Counted from the stretch's first letter, positions 1 through 9,320 are shown. The stretch: DNA of 25,225 nt from Chloromonas sp. AAM2 (GCA_004335635.1 QAXH01006298.1:1-25225); one strand, 5' to 3'. The notes: generated by a model not told the origin, from the sequence alone. Translations and numbers: made by a program.

Positions 1-332
1 ACACATAGAGTGCAAGGGCTCACCGTGCCTTCCATGCACACAGGTGCGTGTGTGCCTGCATGACTCAATGCTGCAGGAGCTGCAGGGGTAGCCTGGTTGC
101 ATGCACACGACATGCACCAGGATACCCAGTAAGTGTGCGGGCATGCATTTGCATGGGTATCTGCAGCTGAAGCCCCATGCTACAGACTATGGCACAACAA
201 GTGTCTATCTACACACGCTTGCATTGAACCTTCGCCGAGCGTGTACACAACCCCCCATGCATGCATGCCATGTTGTGCCCTACACATGCACATATGCAAC
301 ACCTCATGCATGCATGCCACCACTCCACACAC
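1..332. other. Non-coding stretch rich in TGCATGCA-type words
   Basis: I see no supportable gene here. The sequence is dominated by repeated TGCATG/CATGCA words and CACACA runs, and overlapping short open frames in several phases reflect that composition. It would be the 3' flank or an intron of the minus-strand exon that ends at 333. Confidence 0.4.
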
Positions 333-531
333 CTGCACGCCGTGCCTTGTATTCCCGTAGGCATTCCATGACTTCCTCGTCAGACCACGTTCGTGGTAGG
401 CCCACCAACTCCTTGTCGCGCGCCTCAGCATTCACAAACGCAACCCACTGTGTCCTTCTTTCGCCCTCGGGCAGGGTGACCCGGTTGATGATATCGCATA
501 CTTCCTTAGCAGTTAAAGCGTCGGACATGGC
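333..531 (-). CDS. Possible exon of an unrecognised minus-strand gene
   Basis: On the minus strand an acceptor (TGCAG, plus 532-536) opens a 66-codon reading frame that ends at a GTGTGT donor (plus 327-332). The peptide begins AMSDALTAKEVCDIINRV, continues through a charged stretch with a QWVAFVNAEARDKELVG segment, and ends near CLREYKARR. The amino-acid mix is that of a soluble, largely helical protein rather than a chance frame over simple sequence. I do not recognise the family. The internal Met two codons in could be a start instead of a splice acceptor. No partner exon joins it with certainty; the frame at 570-720 on the same strand is a candidate but its splice phase does not obviously match. 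Confidence 0.35.
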
Positions 532-569
532 CTGCATTGTGTACACATGGGCACAGGGCACACGCTCAT

Positions 570-720
570 GCCATGGGCGTAAGCAGGGCACCGCGTTGAA
601 TGGCCTGCTTGATTAATTGATGCACGCTGCGTGGACCAGAGGGAACTCGCGTGGGGTCAAAAAATGCGGGCATATGCAGCCGTATGCTGTGCGTCACAGC
701 TGCTCGCTTTGCGTGGACGG
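570..720 (-). CDS. Possible second exon of an unrecognised minus-strand gene
   Basis: A minus-strand open frame reads roughly HAKRAAVTHSIRLHMPAFF followed by DPTRVPSGPRSVHQLIKQAI and closes at a TGA near 566. The proline/arginine pattern and lack of low complexity look coding, and it lies just upstream (on the minus strand) of the frame at 333-531. Splice limits cannot be fixed: the better donor candidates are in the wrong phase for the next frame. The limits given are approximate. The family is unknown and this may be a chance frame. Confidence 0.2.
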
Positions 721-1277
721 GCTGCACTGTGTTCGCTTTCAGTTTCGTGAGGGAAAGACTGCTACTGACCACAAACGTTTCTTTGCTTTTTGAATCAAAA
801 AGGTGCAGCTTGATGTCCGTGCATCACTTGGTACTCCGGCTCTCATGCATCTTCTCGCATCCACTTTCAAAGAACAACGCAGTTCAAGAACTGAGTCTCA
901 CCTGTAGTTTACAGTCTACCCAAGCTGGAAGTTCTCACCCACCCTTCATTGGCCCATGCAAGTTTTCACTGAGGACCCATGCAATCCATACCCATGCTCC
1001 GTTGGGCCCATGGCCACACGCCGTCGCTCAGCTCAGAGTAGAGACCAGACCAGTCTATGGGCTACCTACACCCCTTGCCTGCATGGCCACCCCCCGGATA
1101 GGTCGCACCCCGGAGGACCCTCAGCCTTGCCCCCTGGGGGGATAATACAAGCAAGCAAAGCTTCTGTGAGGGCATCACGTGCAACCTGTGGAAGGCCTGC
1201 AGGCAATGCCGGGCTGTTGCTGGTGCTGCAGTTGCAGGTTCCTCTTCTTCGTCGCTGCTGCCCCCTTCGTCGGTATG

Positions 1278-1892
1278 CTACTCGTCCCAGTCCTTGTTCA
1301 AGTCCTCGTCCTCATCAGCCTGCAGTTGAGTCAGGGAAGCCTCCGACCTGTGCCAGGCAAACTGAAGCACCATCGCCCTTACAAGTGCATGTGCAAATGT
1401 GGCAAGTGCAATGTTGACATCCTGTCATTCAATCCGGATTGGATGCCACATCACATGCATTGCTTTTCACACTCGCTTGCTAATGCACCCCTTGAGGCTC
1501 AGCATCACGAGCAGCGCCATGCTGCAGCAGTGGTTGGGTCACAATGACTGTGTCAAACGTCATGCGGACCATGTCAGCCCTAGCTGGAACCTTCGCACGA
1601 CGGGCAGCCGCCCCAAGCGGCGCACCTGGCCCGCCACTGACAGGTCGACTCCGAGTGCTGCGCCCAAGCCCTGCTGCTGTCCGTGCAGCAGTCTCAGTTG
1701 CAATGGCTTTGGTTTGCTTGTTGCTGCACTTGTCGTAGCAAAGCCACTTGCTGTCGGGGTGCTTGGGACCAGCGATAAGCAGCGGCACATGCGGGTCGCG
1801 CGCTGACAGCTGGCAGCGGTCACTTGCATAGACTTCATGGCAGCCACAGCCAGCGCAGCGTTGCAAGCCCCCGATCTTTTCAGCCAGTTGAA
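1278..1892 (-). CDS. Partial minus-strand gene: cysteine cluster plus acidic tail, function unknown
   Basis: Two minus-strand exons join in phase 0. The first (1892 down to 1489, acceptor TTCAG, donor GTGCAT) carries a cysteine cluster: CAGCGC, then a Cys in SDRCQLSA, then WLCYDKC, about 50 residues in all, consistent with a small zinc-binding domain. A basic Gly/Ala/Pro-rich linker follows. The second (1421 down to a TAG at 1278-1280, acceptor GACAG) reads DVNIALATFAHALVRAMVLQ and ends in an acidic segment, DEDEDLNKDWDE. The 5' end is not seen. The upstream intron would begin at 1893, where a MITE (1916-2482) sits. The same frame stays acidic (SSDEEEE) for about 20 codons after the TAG, so either this is the true C-terminus or a nonsense mutation has cut a longer acidic tail. 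I do not recognise the family; a transposon-encoded protein is possible. Confidence 0.4.
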
Positions 1893-1915
1893 CTGAACTA
1901 GCAGCCAATCATAAC

Positions 1916-2482
1916 GTTACTCCGAGAAAAAAAAAGTTTGCCAGTTCTGGGACAGTTTGTGTGAAGGACAGTTTGTGTGAAGGACAGTTTGTGTGAAGGA
2001 CAGTTTGTGTGAAGGACAGTTTGTGTCAAGGACTTGGAGAGTTCGCAGTGTTATGGGTTTAACTCGTGTGACTCGTGTGTAGCCCACACGGTGGCCATGT
2101 ACTGCAGACATGTTCCTTGACATGTGGGATGTAACTAATCTACTTGAGGGTCTTGATGATCGAGTCCGAGTTCAAGTGCAGCAAAACTTGCAATGATTAC
2201 CCGCCGGACACAGATTCAGAGCGACCAAGAAGAAAGAATCGCGGTGTTAAATTCGTGAGTCTCTTGACAAACACACGCGTCCAGGGACTACCGCATTTAT
2301 ACACCTCACAATGATTCATGATAACCCGCAATGCATATCAACACAGTAAATGAGTCACACAGGAACTGGCAACCCAGAAGTTTGGCACGAAATCAACGCC
2401 ACATGTGCACACCGCCATCACGTCACTGTCCATCTCACAAGATTGTCCCAGAACTGGCAAACTTCTTTTTTTTCGGAGTAAC
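1916..2482. mobile_element. MITE-like non-autonomous DNA transposon (copy A)
   Basis: The two ends are inverted copies of each other over about 40 bp. The left end (1916-1955) reads GTTACTCCGA, an A-run, then GTTTGCCAGTTCTGGGACA. The right end (2443-2482) is its reverse complement with one or two differences in the A-run. The element is 567 bp and has no convincing open frame. Flanks AACGTT (1913-1918) and AACATT (2480-2485) match at 5 of 6 positions if the element is taken to start at ACTCCGA, so a 6-bp target duplication is possible but not secure. The same terminal sequence recurs near 3667, 8293, 18686, 19358 and 19856. It lies just upstream of the minus-strand exon starting at 1892. Confidence 0.7.
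1951..2030. repeat. Five tandem 16-bp repeats inside MITE copy A
   Basis: The unit GACAGTTTGTGTGAAG is repeated five times without gaps (1951-1966, 1967-1982, 1983-1998, 1999-2014, 2015-2030). The last copy differs by one base. The first copy is the normal continuation of the element's left end, since the single-copy ends at 3684 and 8312 carry the same GACARTTTGTGTGAA. The array is therefore a local expansion of the subterminal sequence. Confidence 0.9.
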
Positions 2483-3579
2483 ATTTGCAGCTTGAGTTGT
2501 GTTTGCGGCCGTTGGTAACGTCATAACGTCGTCGCATTATGCTCAAATGAAGCCTTGACAGTTCGCAGAGGAGGCTGACACATGATTGCGATGGTAAAAC
2601 AGCTCCGAGGTTGCAACCTTGGCGCATTCAAATGGGGCAAATCGCGTTGTCGGTCATTTTTAGCGACGATCAACCCTTTCACCTAAGCCCAACCCTCCGG
2701 AGCGGAATGTGGTGTACCAAAATCCCTCTGTAAAATAGCCTCCAAAAGTGTCAACGAGCCAACCCGCCTCTCTAAATACGTTCATCTAGTGGAGTTTACA
2801 CTTTTTCGGGGTTGTCCAGCTGGCTCAAGAGCATGGGCTGTGTTGCACAGCAAACTGTAACCTGCACAGCAGCTGGTAGCCGTCTAACAGGCACCCGTGC
2901 CCAGCAGCCATCTCTGGCAATTACATGCTGCATGTGTGGCCAAGGTGTGGTTGTCATTCTATGCACGTAGCTGTGCAGCCCGTTACTGGCTAGGGAATAC
3001 GTGCCTGCATACGCCTGATTTGCGTCTAAACGGAACTGAAGGATTGAGAGGGATTTGAAGTATGGACTTGTACTTGACCCGGGACTTCTAAATTGTGCAA
3101 ATGCAAAATGTGCAAATGTATGCCTGGCCATTACGGGGAGCGGCTCTGGCGTATGCAGGCATGCACTCCCTATCCACCCATGAAGCCAACCGAAAGACTC
3201 GTGCAGCTGTGTCATCACCTGAAAACTCATACCATCCAATCCTGGAGTCAGAAGGGTGGAGCCTGGAGTGAGGTATATTAACAATGTAGTTCGTTACAGG
3301 GGCTGACGTCTAGATGATGAATCCAACAGCAGCCTGGTTAAAACAGCAGTTGGAGTGGACAGTTGTCATGGTATTCAGTTGTCATGGCAGGGCTGAGGTC
3401 ACACACCTCACACTTCGTACGTCTCGCTTGCTTCCGCGTCGCCCTATCCACCGATCCCATCCGCCCATCCTATCCACCCAGTCTCATCGAAGCAGCAGCC
3501 AGACATACGAATCAATCAAGAGCGCATCCTGACTCTTGGTAGGGTTTGCTCGCGCGTTTAGCGACAGCGGCTTGCTGGG
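2483..3579. other. Intergenic region upstream of the histone H3 variant
   Basis: I find no gene I can support between the MITE and the H3 start codon. A 162-residue minus-strand frame at 2796-3284 has mixed, unconserved-looking composition and is not called. The 5' untranslated region and promoter of the H3-like gene must lie in the distal part. A CT/CCCAT-rich tract (about 3425-3485) precedes the start codon by about 100 bp. No clear TATA element is visible. Confidence 0.4.
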
Positions 3580-6540
3580 ATGGCACGCGTCAAGCAGAAG
3601 GCGCGCAAGTTGACGGTGAGTCGCTGCTGACGGCCGGCATGAGATCGAGGCTTGTTTTATCTTCCAGGAAAAGAAGTTTGCCGGTTCTGGGACAGTTTGT
3701 GTGAATTGGTCTGTATTACCAATGATGATGAGTTCATGCCTTATGAGCTCAGGTGTTGTGACCACCCAGAAGCACGCACCCGGGTGGGACATAACCCGCT
3801 CCCGTCCCTGTTGATCAACACCACCCTCATCAGCCTTGCCATACATTGCTACGCCCATCACACGCAGTTTCACGGGTCCCGTGGCGGTGACCTGAGCCCT
3901 TACCATTTTTTCCATATGTTTCATGAGCAGTGCTCCCCTGGGTGTGCTGTGAATGCCTGCCAGACATGGTTCACTATGACATTTGACAAGGTCACAAAAC
4001 AGAGCATAATGATCATTGTGTTGCAGCTGTTCTTTTGTGGCATGTTGGCAAGCCTGCTGTGCAGCACACGCCAGTCTCCAGTGTCTTTGCATGTGTTACC
4101 TGAAAGCGTTGCCTCATCAACTTGAGTAAAAGTTTGCATGTTTGATGAAGTTGGAATTGTCTTCACAGTAATGGCAGGTGTATCCCAGAAGTGGCTCTGT
4201 GCCGTCTACCTATGCATGAACGGCTGTGAGCATCTGGAACCCTTATATGTGCCAAGCTGTAACATCAGGAGTTGGAGGGCAGAGCCAAGCTAGTCAGCAG
4301 TGGCTTGATGGTTTATGAATCGTTTTGTAGGCACATCAAACGCCTGGAGGTCCACCCTTCACACGTGGCTGCACAACATTTCGCACCAGTGACCTGCACA
4401 ATATTTATGTTCAACATGTACACATAGCGAAGGCTTTCAGGCGGCTGCATGCCTCACATGCAGGCTCAGAACAGGCCTGCAGCACCCTTGCTCACCATGC
4501 TTGCAGGAAGGGCAGGCAGGCATGCCCGGGCAGGTACCTCGCCTTTGGTCCAAATCTCCAGTTACTCGTAAGACTACAGCCCAGAAAATAGCCAGCACGG
4601 CAGTCAAGAAGGCAGGCACCAAGAAAGCCCAGCGCAGCACTGGGGGAGCCAGGCCCATTGTGACTCCCATACCCAAGAAGCGAAGGGCCAAGCCGGGGGC
4701 AGTGAGTAAGCACCATTGCGCTTGAAATGTCTTGGCCAGGGCCCCGACCGAGCCCCTTTGTTGCCCGTCCATGGGCTTAGGAAGTGTGTCAGCTGAAGTC
4801 AGGGGCACACATGCATGCACGGCATGACCAGTGGCGTGTGGCTCCCTCACAACTTGGGAAGAGCCAATCCATGGGATAACGCCTATGGATGGACCACGCC
4901 ACTAGTGGGTGTGGGCTTCTGCGAGCAGGTGTCAAGCAGCAGAGTAGGGCCTGGCCTGGTCCGGCCATTCATTCAAGCAGGGCTAGGACATGACGGTGGT
5001 CAGCACCGGCTTGTTTAGTTACGGGCTGAGAGCTCTTACAGGCAGCTGTTGTGGTGGGCTGGGACAGCTGCCCACCCAGGTCTCAACTTTGTTGTTGGTG
5101 CATAGCTTTCACCAACTTTTGCACCGACGTCTCCTGTTCTATCACAGTGGTGCCCTCAAAGAAGAAAACAGGTTCGATGAACTGCAGACATCAATTCCAG
5201 CTCGTTGCACATTATGATAAGAAACGAATGTATTAGGAATAACCAAGTAATGAGAGTAAGGTGAATGAGGTCAGTTGAGAGAACAGGCACAAGCCTGGAA
5301 AGACCCAGTTTTGCAATTTGCGCAATTTACTTGATATTTGCATTGGACGTGCGGAGTGGTGTGCACTCCCTCCTTGTAATGAGAACATGATGATTGAAAA
5401 AGCCGATCAGAAGAGGGCTATGCACGGTTGTCCTGGTCTCTCCAGGTGTGTGCCTGTGCTCTCATCTGACCTAACTCACCTCATATCCCTTTCTGCGTGG
5501 TCTTCTACCTGCATGTAATTTGCCCATGCAGGTAGCCTTGCGGGAGATCAAGGAGTTCCAGCGGAGTGTGGACCTGCTGGTGCCCAAGTTGCCCTTCAGC
5601 CGCGTGGTCAGGGAGATATCAGAGAGGGTCAACATAGAAGGTAGGCCATCAGCCTGGCGGACTGAGCAGACAATATCAAACAAGACGCAAAGAGGCAAGA
5701 CGGACTGAGCAGCTGCAAACGCAAGCAAGTTCAGCCCAGTGACCATTCTATAACCTGGCCGCTTCACCTTGATGCTGCGCGCCCTGGTGCTTGGCCTTGA
5801 TTGCAATCCCTACATGTGCGTGCTCACGACCTGCTGTCAGACGCTAGCGGGGTGGTACGCATCTTGGTTTGCATGGCAGGGGTATTGCCATGTCCCTTGC
5901 TGCCTGGCCTGTTCCCTGCTTATCAATGGCCCTGGCGCTGATGTGGAACATATGCAGCAGGACCTGTCTGGTAGGCGTTCAATTGCAGTTCCTGCATGCG
6001 GACGCTCTCATTTTGCTTCAGATTTTGATTCAGATCCAAAGGCTGCAAGGAGGGAGTGCACACCATGCCGCACGTTCAACGCAAATACCAAAGTACTTGC
6101 GCAAATTGCAAAAAATTCTGCTACTAAAGATGGATCTGACCATGTCAGCAAGGGGTGGTGAAGCCCTTGTGGCCATCACCCCACAGAACGCCTTCCGAAA
6201 GCGTCCCATACCCGACACTGTGTGCTCAAGGAACGTCCGAGCCTGGTCCAAAGGAGCTATGTTGGCCTTACAAGAGGCATCGGAGGGTTACATGGTGAGA
6301 GGTGGGGACGCGGGTTTGTTGCGGCACAACCCGGTGCAGTCACCCGTCCGCCCTCTCTTACTGTACTGGTTCATGTGGTTAAGGACTCAAAATAGTGAAT
6401 TATGCGATAGTTGGGACACTCCTGGGCTCTGTTCGGCCCAGACGTCATAATGATTTGCGTACATTTGCCTGCAGATTGACCTGTTTGATGACGCGAACTT
6501 GTCAGCTATTCACGGCAAGAGAGTGACCATCATGCCCAAG
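3580..6540 (+). CDS. Divergent histone H3, probable centromeric variant (CENH3/CENP-A type); C-terminus unresolved
   Basis: Exons: 3580-3615, 4507-4701 (4516 and 4534 are alternative in-phase acceptors), 5532-5640, 6242-6294 (6149 is an alternative), 6475-6540; GT-AG introns, phases 0/0/1/0. Protein through residue 153: the tail starts [12 protein letters not shown], like H3 ARTKQTARKST, then a basic Lys/Arg/Thr/Pro tail without the usual H3 modification motifs. The histone fold follows: [19 protein letters not shown] and [11 protein letters not shown] (residues 78-107; H3 has VALREIRKYQKSTELLIRK and LPFQRLVREIA), [13 protein letters not shown] (119-131), then [20 protein letters not shown] (134-153). 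Sequence and known family structure together say it packages DNA in nucleosomes. The divergent tail, core substitutions and a Trp before helix 2, as in CENP-A, argue for a centromeric variant. Against this, the favoured splice makes loop 1 no longer than in H3. The final DIQLARRIRG-like segment is not found nearby; reading through the last donor gives eight residues and a TGA at 6565. H3-fold certainty is high; centromeric assignment is moderate. Confidence 0.75.
3660..4215. mobile_element. Truncated MITE-family copy (copy B) in intron 1 of the H3 variant
   Basis: The left end reads AAAAGAAGTTTGCCGGTTCTG then GGACAGTTTGTGTGAA (about 3667-3703), matching copy A's end with one change in the core. 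No matching inverted right end is present. At 4184-4206 there is a word, CCCAGAAGTGGCTCTGTGCC, that recurs with two differences inside copy D (about 19691-19710). I therefore infer that the relic extends to about 4215 and has lost its right terminus. The exact limits are a guess. Confidence 0.45.
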
Positions 6541-7084
6541 GTGTGTGCGCTGCGCTGTGGATTATGAGAAAGGGGGATGTGTGTGTGTGAGAGAGAGAGT
6601 GAGAGAGAGAGAGAGAGAGATGTTTACAAACACGGCCACCAGGTAACCTGAGGAAGGTGCATTGGAGGGTGATGTGGGCACGCCTTCACCAGCCGCGCAC
6701 ACGGCTACTCATGCACTGGAACAGGCGACCCCCGAACACGTGTCAGTGTGGTTTACAGCCTGATAATGCTTGTGTTGTTTGATCTGTTGCTAGTGGTCCG
6801 AGCTCTGTCAGATTGTGGCGGTACGAAGCGGTCATTGTAGCCCACCAACTGCAACAGCACCCTGGCCTGGCCTTGTTCCCTTGATGCGTTTGACAGCACA
6901 CGCAGCCTGTGCTAAACTCTGTCATCACGCTTGCTTCTGTCACATGGTCTCTCCATGTTTCTGCGTACACTTTTGTCTTTTCGTCTGCTTCACGCAACGA
7001 ATGCTGCGGTTGGCGTGATGCTATAAGCACCAGTACGTACACAGTTTCAGCGCCTTATCGGGCCTCACCACAACGGTGCTGGGA
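6541..7084. other. Non-genic stretch downstream of the H3 variant
   Basis: This is either the 3' region or a long terminal intron of the H3 variant. It opens with a good donor (AAG then GTGTGTGCG) and includes the GA microsatellite below. I searched for an exon encoding the missing H3 C-terminus (Asp-hydrophobic-Gln-Leu-Ala-Arg-Arg) and saw none. Confidence 0.4.
6579..6620. repeat. GT/GA dinucleotide microsatellite
   Basis: A short GTGTGTGT run passes directly into GA repeats with a single GTGA interruption, about 42 bp in all. It lies 39 bp after the end of the last recognised H3-variant exon. Confidence 0.9.
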
Positions 7085-7220
7085 ACCGGTTACACTCTGT
7101 CATGGCGCAGGCGTAGTGCCAGTTGAACATCCTGAAGGCGTTTTGCTGTCTTGTGCTTTGCCCGCGCCTTCAGGATGTTCAATTGGCACTACGCCTGCGC
7201 CATGACCGAGTGTGACCGGT
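7085..7220 (+). repeat. Near-perfect 56-bp inverted repeat (long hairpin)
   Basis: The left arm (7085-7140, starting ACCGGTTACACTC and ending CCTGAAGGCG) and right arm (7165-7220, starting CGCCTTCAGG and ending GTGTGACCGGT) are reverse complements with three differences in 56 positions, separated by a 24-nt loop. As a plus-strand RNA, two of the three differences would be G-U pairs and one a mismatch. The outer boundary is sharp on both sides. It does not resemble the MITE ends elsewhere in the window. Possible readings are a small-RNA precursor hairpin or a foldback transposon. Strand is assigned only because the wobble pairs favour it. Confidence 0.85.
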
Positions 7221-7530
7221 GAGGGTCAGCTTCAACCGCAAGAGCACCCTGCTTGGCCCCCTCCTCGTGATGCAGCCTCATCCTGCACAGCTGAAGTCTG
7301 GAGCAGTGCGGTAAGATATCAGCTTCTTCTGCGTAGAGCAGGTAGCAGGATTCCCAACAAGAATTCCCAACTGGTTCACATGCTATGATGGTTGGTTGTT
7401 GCTGGTGGTGGTTTTGAAGGAATTCCACAGCTCACTTTTCATCATTTTGTGATCTCCCTATTAGCCCTTGATCAATTTGAAACATTGTGCATCATCTTCA
7501 GAGGCTGTGATGACAGCCACCAGCAATGGC

Positions 7531-7917
7531 TTAGAAGGCAGCCAAACTTTCCACACCATGTATTTTCCAACCGCAGCGCTTCCGATCCTCGAAGTTTTTG
7601 CAGGCAAGCTCCCACCGAGAAACGATTCTGTAGTGCAGATGTGCCTCTGTTTTAGCTTGATCTGTTGATCTGAGCTTGATAGCACCAACAGGCAGTAGGC
7701 CCGGACACTGTAAATGACTGAAACGTGCCTGGAGTGGGTTGGGCCAGTAGCCAGTCTGGAGTAATCTGGCAATTGTGGTTTGGTCAGGTGCTGTTGACTG
7801 AGGTGCCGAATCCTGCATGTTGTCCGTTCTGAAGCCACCGAGCCACCAGCAATGGCAAACCATGACAACATGGGCCTCGTGCATGTATGTTGTTTGTTGT
7901 TCGTCAGTGGCTGGCAC
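7531..7917 (-). pseudogene. Possible degenerate transposase fragment (KDZ-like)
   Basis: A minus-strand frame of 128 codons contains LLQTGYWPNPLQARFSHLQ, preceded by a Cys/Trp segment (MVCHCWW). This recalls the Leu-x-Gly-Tyr-Trp/Phe-Pro-Ala segment that follows the cysteine cluster in KDZ-family transposases, which are common in green-algal and fungal genomes. No catalytic region is visible, and the neighbouring frame (7461-7958) also looks partly coding, as expected of a frameshifted relic. The family call rests on one short motif remembered from that family and is weak. Confidence 0.25.
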
Positions 7918-8290
7918 AATCGATTGAACAACGTCTTTGGCTTGAGTGTCTCACACAAGCCCGTATGTTATGTACATTCGTTCAATTGTTTGCATCAGAG
8001 AAGCCTCTGCAAGACAAGGGTCAGGATGAGCACTGTCCTGAGCTACCCTGAGCAGAAAAGCAAAACGAACCAAGCAAGCAGAACAACAACCAAGCCGCAA
8101 TCAGCCAAGACATCCCACCAGCTACACGCAGCTATCAGCCAGCTTTCAAACGAGCCATGCATTGTGAGAAAGTGCGCAGAGGATGAGGCAGGTTGCAAAC
8201 TGACAATAATAGGACTAATATGGGCCCGAGCATGCACATTGGTGCTGTCCTAGACTGATCCTTGCAGTTAGTACAGAAGGGTCTGCACCA

Positions 8291-8958
8291 GTCCAGAAAA
8301 AAAAGTTTGTCAGTTCTGGGACAATTTGTGTGAATATGTCTGTAATACTGCCATGAACCATTGTGTGCCAGTAAAACCTGTGTGTGTTTGTGTGTTTGAA
8401 TCGCACATGGGGTGAACAGCGTGGTGAACATCGCGTTTTGTGGTAGACCGTGTGTTGCCACTTCTGGGACAGCAAGCCAGATCTAGACAGGAACTGCTGT
8501 GTCTAGATGGGTGTGAAATGGGTGTGTTACCCGTCTGACCTGTACCTCAGAAGTCGGTAATGTAAGTCACCACCAAGTGTTCCAACTGCTTCACTCTTGA
8601 GCAAACACGTGTGTTGCGCATGGGGACGTCCCACAGTCTGTTTCCAATTCTCCCTTCTTGGTTGTTCTGCCAATGGTGGTGCATCGGGGGGTGGCGTCTT
8701 CTGCCCTTCGTCCAGTGGAGGCTGTCCTGCTGCTTCGTTGACCATAGTGGGTCTCTTCTTCTTGTTCCTGGAGGCGCTGTTGGATGATGCAGATGGTGCC
8801 ATATAACATTCATATATGTATGGGGGCCTCAATGTCATTTTGGGAGCCACCCAAATTTCATGCACTTGGGCACCGTACAGGGTTAATGTTCTTCCTGCAA
8901 TGACCAGGAAGGTTGATCTTAAAGCTGGCACGAACTGTCTAACTTCTTTTATTTTCAA
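8291..8958. mobile_element. MITE-family copy with degenerate right end (copy C)
   Basis: The left end (8291-8335) reads CCAGAAAAAAAAGTTTGTC, then AGTTCTGGGACAATTTGTG, matching the family core with one change. A weaker inverted match lies at about 8930-8955 (AACTGTCTAACTTCTTTTA). If both belong together the element is about 670 bp. A second partial word, GCCACTTCTGGGACA at 8457-8471, lies in direct orientation with the left end, so the interior may be rearranged. Confidence 0.45.
8527..8958 (-). CDS. Unrecognised open frame inside MITE copy C
   Basis: A 143-codon minus-strand frame starts in the degenerate right end of copy C. Its middle has a serine/asparagine run with a basic RNKKKRP patch and then a proline/acidic stretch (PPLDEGQKTPPPDAPPL), a mix less like random translation than its neighbours. 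It could be a remnant of an element-encoded protein with a nuclear-localisation-like patch. There is no recognisable domain and no splice or start evidence, so I give it little weight. Confidence 0.2.
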   Translation of the reverse strand: MKIKEVRQFVPALRSTFLVIAGRTLTLYGAQVHEIWVAPKMTLRPPYIYECYMAPSASSNSASRNKKKRPTMVNEAAGQPPLDEGQKTPPPDAPPLAEQPRRENWKQTVGRPHAQHTCLLKSEAVGTLGGDLHYRLLRYRSDG

Positions 8959-9166
8959 GTGTGACTAGTCACCTGCAAACTTTGTTTCTAGCTGCGCCTG
9001 CTCAACCCTTGCATGCCAGCCTTTGGCAATACGCCTTCTGTTGTCCACAGCGCTTTGACTTCTGTGTTATTTGCTCTTTGCGCCTTGGAAGTTGCCTTCT
9101 GTTGCTCAGGGTTGGTTAGAACGGTATCCAGCCTCGTGTCTTGGTGCATGTGGGCCCCCCTGATGT

Positions 9167-9320
9167 AATCTATCTATCTATCCATCCATCCATCCATCCA
9201 TCCATCCATCCATCCATCCATCCATCCATCCATCATCCATCCATCCATCCATCCATCCATCCATCCATCCATCCATCCATCCATCCATCCATCCATCTAT
9301 CCGTCTATCCGTCTATCTAG
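9167..9320. repeat. Tetranucleotide microsatellite (ATCT/ATCC)n
   Basis: About 150 bp of tandem 4-bp units: ATCT at both edges and uninterrupted ATCC in the centre, with one 3-bp slip near 9232. It is a strong length-polymorphism candidate between the H3 variant and the coiled-coil gene. Confidence 0.95.

Noticed and set aside
1179..1547. Plus-strand frame with a very hydrophobic segment resembling membrane helices
   Set aside because: It is the antisense of the acidic minus-strand exon; complementing GAG/GAC codons produces Leu/Val/Phe runs automatically.
1951..2030. Regular repeats considered as a CRISPR-like array
   Set aside because: The 16-bp units are contiguous with no spacers, lie inside a MITE, and the genome is eukaryotic.
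2796..3284. 162-codon minus-strand open frame
   Set aside because: It has no domain, no start or splice context, and amino-acid composition like translated spacer.
3484..4092. 202-codon minus-strand open frame
   Set aside because: Parts look coding, but it runs antisense through exon 1 and intron 1 of the H3 variant and through the MITE-B terminus, with no recognisable domain. It is more likely a chance or transposon-derived frame.
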